In this document: in pieces, positions 59,393-64,000 of the stretch
Layout of the letters: the number at the start of each line of letters is the position of its first letter
How positions within the stretch are numbered: position 1 is the first letter of the stretch
Assembly (NCBI GenBank): GCA_001870995.2
Contig: MLAV02000012.1
Span: forward strand, 137,451 to 201,450
From: Chitinophaga sp. CB10
GTDB taxonomy: Bacteria > Bacteroidota > Bacteroidia > Chitinophagales > Chitinophagaceae
Direction: 5' to 3'
DNA: 64,000 nucleotides
The notes under the pieces: model-generated
Database searches by the model: none
What the model saw: only the letters and a program-made list of their open reading frames with translations
Told to the model about the DNA's origin: nothing
Translations under genes and position numbers: made by a program

Positions 59393-61006
59393 ATGAAAAA
59401 TATATTTCCCGCTATGTTGCTCCTGTTGCTGGTTACAGCCTCCTGTAATAAAATGCTGGACGAAAAGGTAGTGACCAACACCACGGACAATTTCCATAAT
59501 ACCAAAGCCGGCTTCCTTACCGCGGTAAACGGCTCCTACGTGTCCATGCGCAACTTCTACAGCTCCGAACGGGGGATGACCCTCACTGAAACCGGTACGG
59601 ATATCATCACCAACGGCTCGGATGGCAACTACAAATTCACCAGCCAGTACACCTCCCAGCTGGACTCCCGCTATGACCACGTCCGCGAAGTCTGGAACAG
59701 CTTCTACCAAACCCTCAACACCTGCAACGTGGCCATCACCCGCGCGGATAAAATCACGGACCTCGACAGCGCCACGAAAGCGAGAGGCGTGGCGGAAGCC
59801 AAGTTTTGCCGGGCCCATTATCACTTTATCCTCATGGAAATGTTCGGCGCCATTCCCCTCAGCCTGAAGGAAAACACGGAGATCCTCCGGGAGGCCCACC
59901 GGGATTCCCTTTCCGCCGTGTATGACGCCGTGATCAAAGACCTGCTGGATGCAGAAAAAGACCTTCCGGCAACACAGTCCGAATGGGGCCGCGCTACCAA
60001 ACCCGCCGCGGAACACCTCCTCGCAAGGGTGTACCTCACCCGCGCGTCCTCGCCGCAGGCGCAGCCAACGGACTACGCCAACGCTGCCAAATACGCGGAC
60101 CTCGTCATCAAAAATTACGGCTTCAAACTCCTGGACGATCCGGGCCTGGTATGGGCCCAGGGCAAGGAAAACAACAGCGAAACCATCTGGGCAGCGCAAT
60201 TCACCACTGATCCGCTGTATAATTATAGCGACAATAACGCCTGCCGCTTCTTCCTCATGCAGTACGACGTGCTGCCCGGCATGAAACGCGACCTCGCCAA
60301 CGGTACGCCCTGGAAGCGCTTCCGCCCTACCCGCTTCCTGCTCGATACCCTCTACAAGGACCGTGTGCATGATACCCGCTACGAAAAATTCTTCACCACC
60401 GTTTGGTACACCAACGCGCCTACCGCCACCCTCAAAATGGGCGATACGGCCGTGTACCTCCCGGGTTATGATGTATCCGCCACGGAAATCGCCAGCAAAA
60501 AATACATGCTGGTACCGCCCCGCCTGTACACCGAAAAACTCTACCCTTCCCTCAATAAGTTCGCGGACGCCCTCCGCCCTGATAACCAGGCCTCCGGCGT
60601 ACGTCCGTTTATTTCCTTCCGCCTCGCGGAAACTTACCTGATCCAGGCGGAAGCCATGCTGATGCAGGGCGATGCGCAGGCCGCAGCGGACCTCGTCAAC
60701 GTGGTACGCCTCCGGGCCGCACGGGTAGGCCCAACAGATGCGGAAACGCTGGCCCACCGCAATGCCATGAAAGTAAGCGCCGCTAACATGAACATCGACT
60801 TCCTCCTGGATGAAAGGGGCCGGGAACTCGTAGGCGAACAGCTCCGCTGGTTCGACCTCGTCAGAACCCACAAACTGATTGAAAGGGTGCGCCTCCACAA
60901 CGATGAAGCCCGCGCCAACATTAAACCTACGCACGTGCTGCGCCCGATCCCGCAGGATCAGATAGACAGAACAGTGAATGAGTTTGGACAAAATCCAGGG
61001 TATTGA
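59393..61006 (+). CDS. RagB/SusD-family glycan-binding lipoprotein (PUL3)
   Basis: This 537-residue lipoprotein (lipobox VTASC, Cys18) opens with NKMLDEKVVTNTTDNFH. The TPR-type part (EAKFCRAHYHFILMEMFGAIPLSLKE) and the C-terminal signatures (SFRLAETYLIQAEAMLMQGDAQAAADLVNVVRLRAA, LLDERGRELVGEQLRWFDLVRTHKL) are those of SusD. It caps SusC3 at the cell surface. It follows SusC3 by 18 bp and is closed by a strong terminator at 61024-61058, so the downstream genes need their own promoters. Confidence 0.95.
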   Translation: MKNIFPAMLLLLLVTASCNKMLDEKVVTNTTDNFHNTKAGFLTAVNGSYVSMRNFYSSERGMTLTETGTDIITNGSDGNYKFTSQYTSQLDSRYDHVREVWNSFYQTLNTCNVAITRADKITDLDSATKARGVAEAKFCRAHYHFILMEMFGAIPLSLKENTEILREAHRDSLSAVYDAVIKDLLDAEKDLPATQSEWGRATKPAAEHLLARVYLTRASSPQAQPTDYANAAKYADLVIKNYGFKLLDDPGLVWAQGKENNSETIWAAQFTTDPLYNYSDNNACRFFLMQYDVLPGMKRDLANGTPWKRFRPTRFLLDTLYKDRVHDTRYEKFFTTVWYTNAPTATLKMGDTAVYLPGYDVSATEIASKKYMLVPPRLYTEKLYPSLNKFADALRPDNQASGVRPFISFRLAETYLIQAEAMLMQGDAQAAADLVNVVRLRAARVGPTDAETLAHRNAMKVSAANMNIDFLLDERGRELVGEQLRWFDLVRTHKLIERVRLHNDEARANIKPTHVLRPIPQDQIDRTVNEFGQNPGY

Positions 61007-61023
61007 TCACTTCAATGCCTATA

Positions 61024-61058
61024 CGAAAAAACCCTGCTTTTAAGGCAGGGTTTTTTCG
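61024..61058 (+). terminator. Terminator after SusD3
   Basis: CGAAAAAACCCTGC and GCAGGGTTTTTTCG form a perfect 14-bp stem, with the T run inside the right arm. It separates SusCD3 from the DUF3592 genes. Confidence 0.9.
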
Positions 61059-61084
61059 TTACATACCCGCCATGATTTATTACT

Positions 61085-61092
61085 TATATTTG
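61085..61092 (+). promoter_or_regulatory. -7 element for the DUF3592 pair
   Basis: TATATTTG is a perfect match, 29 bp ahead of the ATG at 61121, immediately behind the SusD3 terminator. No -33 TTTG is evident. Confidence 0.5.
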
Positions 61093-61120
61093 AATCCGTA
61101 ACCCATTTCAAACAAAATCC

Positions 61121-61522
61121 ATGTGGTATAAATTATCGCTGTTAACCGGGCTAATATTACTGGGCATATCCATTCACCTGCTCCGGCAGTCGCTGGACTT
61201 CGTCCGCCGCAGCCAACCCGTCACCGGGATGGTCATCTCCCTGGAGGAAACCGACGGGGCTTACTCACCCATCTTCAGCATTCAAACGTCCGGCGGCCAA
61301 ACGATTACCTACCGCCACCCGACCGCCACTAAGCCCTCTACCTGGAAAGTAGGCGAAGAAGCCTTCTTCCTGTACGATCCGCTGCACCCGGAAAGTCCGC
61401 GTATGATCAGCTATTTCTGGATATTCAACTGGACGATCGTTTGCATGGCCATCGGCATCCCCCTGGTCATCATCGGCGCCGGCTACCTTTTCCTCCATCC
61501 AATCACCCAACAAGCTGTATAG
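61121..61522 (+). CDS. DUF3592-like membrane protein 1
   Basis: This 133-residue protein has two membrane helices, near residues 5-25 and 105-127. They flank an extramembrane beta-rich domain with the DUF3592 pattern (QPVTGMVISLEETDGAYSPIFSIQTSGGQTITY ... WKVGEEAFFLYDPLHPESPRM). Function is unknown. A similar gene starts 1 bp after its stop, so the two form a pair of paralogues that may make one complex. They lie between SusD3 and the GH43 gene, but a terminator before them and a new -7 element argue against a direct PUL role. Confidence 0.82.
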   Translation: MWYKLSLLTGLILLGISIHLLRQSLDFVRRSQPVTGMVISLEETDGAYSPIFSIQTSGGQTITYRHPTATKPSTWKVGEEAFFLYDPLHPESPRMISYFWIFNWTIVCMAIGIPLVIIGAGYLFLHPITQQAV

Positions 61523-61523
61523 T

Positions 61524-61937
61524 ATGATCCTGTATGCCATATTCTTACTCGTAGGCGCATTACTGTTAGTAGCAGGCATAAAAGAACTCCAACGTAAACT
61601 GAACTTTGCACGAAAGGCGGAAAGAGCCATGGGCAAAGTCATAAAGCTGGACGAACACTGCGACCAGGAAGGCGTCACCGTCTATTACCCGAAATTCGAA
61701 ATCCCTACCACCGGCCACGGCATAATTACCTACCGGTCCTCCACCGGCTATGGGCCTGAAAAATATCAGGTCGGGCAAATGGTCCACTTTATCTTCGACC
61801 CGGCAAAGCCGGAAACCGCGCAATACCTCAGCACCTGGCGCATTTTTGGAGCGCCGCTTTGCCTGCTGGCACTCGCGGTAGACCTCCTGCTGATCGGCGC
61901 AGGCTATTTCCTGCTCCGGGGATATATAGGCGTTTAA
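61524..61937 (+). CDS. DUF3592-like membrane protein 2
   Basis: This 137-residue paralogue of the preceding gene has helices near residues 3-22 and 108-131 and the domain ERAMGKVIKLDEHCDQEGVTVYYPKFEI ... YQVGQMVHFIFDPAKPETAQYLS. The VGxxxxFxFDPxxPE motif is shared between the two. It is probably co-translated with the first gene. The function of the family is unknown; an integral membrane role at the cell envelope is all the sequence shows. Confidence 0.82.
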   Translation: MILYAIFLLVGALLLVAGIKELQRKLNFARKAERAMGKVIKLDEHCDQEGVTVYYPKFEIPTTGHGIITYRSSTGYGPEKYQVGQMVHFIFDPAKPETAQYLSTWRIFGAPLCLLALAVDLLLIGAGYFLLRGYIGV

Positions 61938-61956
61938 AATATCCCGGCTATTTTTA

Positions 61957-61964
61957 TATCTTTG
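61957..61964 (+). promoter_or_regulatory. -7 element for the GH43 gene
   Basis: TATCTTTG is a perfect TAnnTTTG match, preceded 19 bp upstream by a weak TTTA. The leader to the ATG at 62105 would be about 135 nt. Confidence 0.45.
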
Positions 61965-62104
61965 GTTGCAACGACCCATAAAGTCTGATTTTTAAACACG
62001 TTATCGAACAGAATATTCCGCGTTAAAGTAGCCTGTTGTGTATGTCCCTGCACATCACGTCCAGCTATCCTGACGTCAGGGGATATTCATTAAATCAATC
62101 TTCT

Positions 62105-63193
62105 ATGTTAAAGCACAAATTCACCGCATGGGGAATGAGCGCATTCCTGTGCCTGGCCATGGCCCACTGCGGCGCCCCGGGCAAAACTGAAACCAAAGAG
62201 GAAAAACCAGCCACTCCGGAAAAAAAGTATGCCTCCCAACCACTGGTATCGCACATCTACACGGCAGACCCTTCCGCGCACGTCTTCGACGGGAAAATCT
62301 ACATCTACCCCTCGCACGACACCGCCACCGGCGCGCCGGAGAATGATAACGGCGATCATTTCCAGATGATGGACTACCGCATCCTCTCCATGGATTCCAT
62401 CGGCGGCAAAGTGACGGACAACGGCGTAGCCCTCAGCCTCAAGGACGTTCCCTGGGCCAGCCGCCAACTCTGGGCCCCGGATGCCGCCTTCGCCAACGGA
62501 AAGTATTACCTCTACTTCCCCGCTAAGGACAAGGACGGCATTTTTCGTATAGGCGTGGCCACCGGTACTTCCCCTGCAGGGCCTTTCAAAGCGGAACCTA
62601 CGCCTATCAAAGGCACGTACAGTATCGATCCCTGCGTGTACACGGACGATGATGGCGCCTCCTACCTCTATTTCGGCGGCATTTGGGGCGGACAACTTCA
62701 GCATTGGAACAATAACCGGTACGACTCAACGGCGCAGCTCAAAAAGCCGGAGGAAACCGCCTTCCTGCCCCGCGTCGCCAGGCTCTCAAAGGACATGCTG
62801 TCCCTCGCCGAACCGGTCCGCGAAGTAAAAATCGTAGACAGCACCGGCAAGCTCTTCACCGAAAAAGAAAACGACAAACGCTTCTTCGAAGCCGTATGGC
62901 TGCATAAATACAATAACAAGTACTACCTCTCCTACTCCACGGGAGATACCCATAACCTGGTCTACGCCATCGGCGATCACCCCTACGGCCCATTCGTGTA
63001 CAAAGGATTGCTCCTGAAACCGGTGGATGGATGGACTTCCCATCACTCCATTGTAGAGGTGGGCGGTAAATGGTACCTCTTCTATCACGACACCCAGCTC
63101 TCCGGCAAAACGCATTTGCGGAATGTGAAAGTCCTGCCGCTGCAATACAACGCGGACGGCTCCATTCAACCCATGAGCGCATTTATTGACTAA
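62105..63193 (+). CDS. GH43-family glycoside hydrolase lipoprotein (PUL3)
   Basis: This 362-residue protein starts at ATG 62105 (MLKHKFTAWGMS). It has a lipoprotein-like signal ending in LAMAHC (Cys22); His at -1 is unusual for a lipobox, so simple secretion is possible. The five-bladed GH43 propeller has all three catalytic acids in typical contexts: Asp55 (IYTADPSAHVF), Asp175 (YSIDPCVYTDDDG) and Glu262 (FFEAVWLHKYNNKYYLSYS). GH43 enzymes are mainly beta-xylosidases or alpha-arabinofuranosidases, and some are beta-galactosidases. It follows the SusCD3 locus and probably trims its imported glycan. A strong terminator follows. Confidence 0.92.
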   Translation: MLKHKFTAWGMSAFLCLAMAHCGAPGKTETKEEKPATPEKKYASQPLVSHIYTADPSAHVFDGKIYIYPSHDTATGAPENDNGDHFQMMDYRILSMDSIGGKVTDNGVALSLKDVPWASRQLWAPDAAFANGKYYLYFPAKDKDGIFRIGVATGTSPAGPFKAEPTPIKGTYSIDPCVYTDDDGASYLYFGGIWGGQLQHWNNNRYDSTAQLKKPEETAFLPRVARLSKDMLSLAEPVREVKIVDSTGKLFTEKENDKRFFEAVWLHKYNNKYYLSYSTGDTHNLVYAIGDHPYGPFVYKGLLLKPVDGWTSHHSIVEVGGKWYLFYHDTQLSGKTHLRNVKVLPLQYNADGSIQPMSAFID

Positions 63194-63194
63194 T

Positions 63195-63231
63195 AAAAAA
63201 ACTGCGCCTTGTAAAAAGGCGCAGTTTTTTT
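63195..63231 (+). terminator. Terminator of the GH43 gene
   Basis: A-rich left arm with ACTGCGCCTT pairs with AAGGCGCAGT across a short loop, and seven T follow. It begins 2 bp after the stop codon and sits between convergent genes, so it may act both ways. Confidence 0.92.
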
Positions 63232-63253
63232 ACAGCCGCTTCTCTTGAAGTGG

Positions 63254-63802
63254 TTATTTATGCTGAATCAATTTAAAAGTATCCCTGATTCCTTCAATAT
63301 ACGCCTCCGGATGCTCCCATGCCCCAAAATGCCCGCCTTTAGCATAAGCCTTCGCATAAACAGTATTAAAATGGCTTGCAAGCGGCCCGTTGGTAAACAA
63401 ACTTACCCGGTTTTCCGCGGTAGCCATTGGCGGATAGGCATCCCCTGCAAGGAATGTAAAACCGGCAGGCGCTTCCACTACAGGTTGCCTGTCGTGGGAC
63501 GGCTTCCAGGGGTAACGGCTGGCATTGGAATAAGCACGGATAGAACTACCAATGGATGCGTTTACCCAATAGATCATCGCGAACGTGATAATATCATCTT
63601 TAGTAAATACCGACTCAAAATCTACAGACTGGTCACTCCACTTTTTCCAACGTTGAAGTATCCAGGCCAGCATACCCACCGGGGAGTCGTTCAGGCCATG
63701 GGTAATGGTTTGCGGATCCAGCATATGCACCGCCACGTGCGAAGCATAGGTGCGCTGAAAATGAGCGTCCTTCATTTGCAGTTGCTCTATTGCGTTGTTC
63801 AT
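63254..63802 (-). pseudogene. C-terminal remnant of an epoxide-hydrolase-family alpha/beta hydrolase
   Basis: The 182-residue frame matches only the second half of the epoxide hydrolase family with an EHN domain. It has DPQTITHGLNDSPVGMLAWILQRW, the cap/lid stretch FTKDDIITFAMIYWVNASIGSSIRAY and the C-terminal catalytic-His motif GGHFGAWEHPE. The EHN domain, the HG oxyanion motif and the nucleophilic Asp are all missing; full-length members have about 380-420 residues. It therefore cannot be an active hydrolase. The upstream region still has a promoter and operator, so an internal deletion of the 5' half is as likely as a simple 5' loss. It could also be a short expressed protein with a new role. 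Confidence 0.8.
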
Positions 63803-63824
63803 AGCCCTGATTTTTTTGCTGACA

Positions 63825-63860
63825 CAAAGCTAGGCGTAAATTGGTATAACTTTTATACCA
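63825..63860 (-). promoter_or_regulatory. Palindromic operator and -7 element of the truncated hydrolase
   Basis: TGGTATAA-CTT-TTATACCA (63842-63860) is a perfect palindrome. A minus-strand TAGCTTTG (63832-63825) is a perfect -7 element, so the palindrome covers the -33 region. The layout fits repression by an HxlR- or TetR-type dimer whose gene may have lain to the right before the IS arrived. Confidence 0.6.
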
Positions 63861-63912
63861 GTATCACGGAGTATATCAGTCAGCCCCAAAAAGAAAAAGC
63901 CGCCCCTGAACG

Positions 63913-64000
63913 TGAAGTGAACCCAAAAGTTTGGACGGCTTTTTTGATTAAGCGGCTTGAGTTCGGTATTGTACTGGACTCAAGCCGTTCAGTTTTAATT
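63913..64000 (-). mobile_element. Right-edge end of an IS3-family insertion sequence
   Basis: The terminal region TGAACCCAAAAGTTTGGAC (63918 on) resembles the inverted repeat of Bacteroidota IS3-family elements. Just inside it, the minus strand carries the C-terminus of the transposase. The other end lies outside the window, so borders and target duplication cannot be checked. Confidence 0.7.
63948..64000 (-). CDS. IS3-family transposase OrfB, C-terminal fragment
   Basis: The minus strand reads KLNGLSPVQYRTQAA before a TAA stop at 63948-63950. The LNGLSPVQYRT motif is the characteristic C-terminal end of IS3-family DDE transposases (rve domain). Only the last 17 codons or so are in the window, so the catalytic residues and intactness of the gene are not visible. 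Confidence 0.8.
   Translation of the reverse strand, partial: LKLNGLSPVQYRTQAA

Noticed and set aside
57305..60991. Very long minus-strand open frame of about 1200 codons across SusC3 and SusD3
   Set aside because: It lies entirely antisense to two clear genes and has no recognisable domain, signal or low-complexity-free pattern; codon bias of the sense genes explains it.

Overview
The window looks like a chromosomal segment of a Bacteroidota soil saprophyte of the Chitinophagaceae, most likely Chitinophaga or a close relative. This is inferred from three SusC/SusD pairs, a type IX secretion sorting domain, promoters of the TTTG-N18-20-TAnnTTTG type, the absence of Shine-Dalgarno sequences, and many AraC regulators and DinB/SRPBCC proteins. 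No database search was possible; family names rest on recognised motifs and protein architecture.

Layout. 1-5846 (minus): PUL1, a SusC/SusD pair with a GH33-type sialidase that runs off the left edge. 6389-7069: a FadR-subfamily GntR regulator with a textbook operator at its own start site and a related palindrome upstream of PUL1. 7142-14697 (minus): PUL2, SusC, SusD and a GH144-type (beta-1,2-glucanase-like) enzyme, plus a secreted protein of unknown function. 14882-20637: DinB protein, an ArsR+SRPBCC operon, a NamZ-like (DUF1343) hydrolase, a GH99/GH71-like lipoprotein and an NTF2-like protein. 20806-24388: CrtO-like membrane protein and a large secreted GH74 xyloglucanase with ricin-type lectin and T9SS sorting domains. 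24866-30815: small stress or detoxification genes (VOC, DinB, AraC/SDR pair, two paralogous AraC regulators flanking a quinone-oxidoreductase-like gene).

31118-41479 is bracketed by two identical tRNA-Lys(TTT) genes in inverted orientation. Inside are a DUF4965/glutaminase-like protein, a lipoprotein, a candidate small RNA, a complete ba3-type cytochrome oxidase operon (subunits IIa, II, I, SCO copper chaperone, cytochrome c), a GH20 hexosaminidase and a WalJ/YycJ-like metallo-hydrolase. The right-hand tRNA-Lys carries a 2-kb degenerate integrative islet (41480-43500): a frameshifted tyrosine recombinase, a frameshifted cargo gene and a 15-bp att duplication of the tRNA 3' end.

43698-55967 is a mixed accessory stretch: HxlR regulator and esterase (AT-rich), NTF2-like protein, S41 peptidase, secreted LRR protein, SDR, AraC regulator, a UvrA-like ABC ATPase divergent from a MarR regulator across a shared palindrome, Crp/Fnr regulator, peptide deformylase, two RibD-C/DHFR-like proteins and an SRPBCC protein. 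56366-63193 (plus) is PUL3: SusC, SusD, two DUF3592 membrane proteins and a GH43 lipoprotein, with a LacI-type operator upstream. The right edge holds a truncated epoxide hydrolase and the 3' end of an IS3-family element.

Together the three PULs and scattered GH74, GH99-like, GH20, GH171-like and GH43 enzymes describe a broad glycan degrader, and the ba3 oxidase suggests respiration at low oxygen. I found no CRISPR array, no prophage and no complete new multi-gene defence system. The most noteworthy unexplained signals are RNA- or DNA-level: a 16-bp stem abutting the PUL2 SusC start codon, a candidate small RNA at 34350-34460, in-frame 42-bp repeats after SusD, and the islet in tRNA-Lys.
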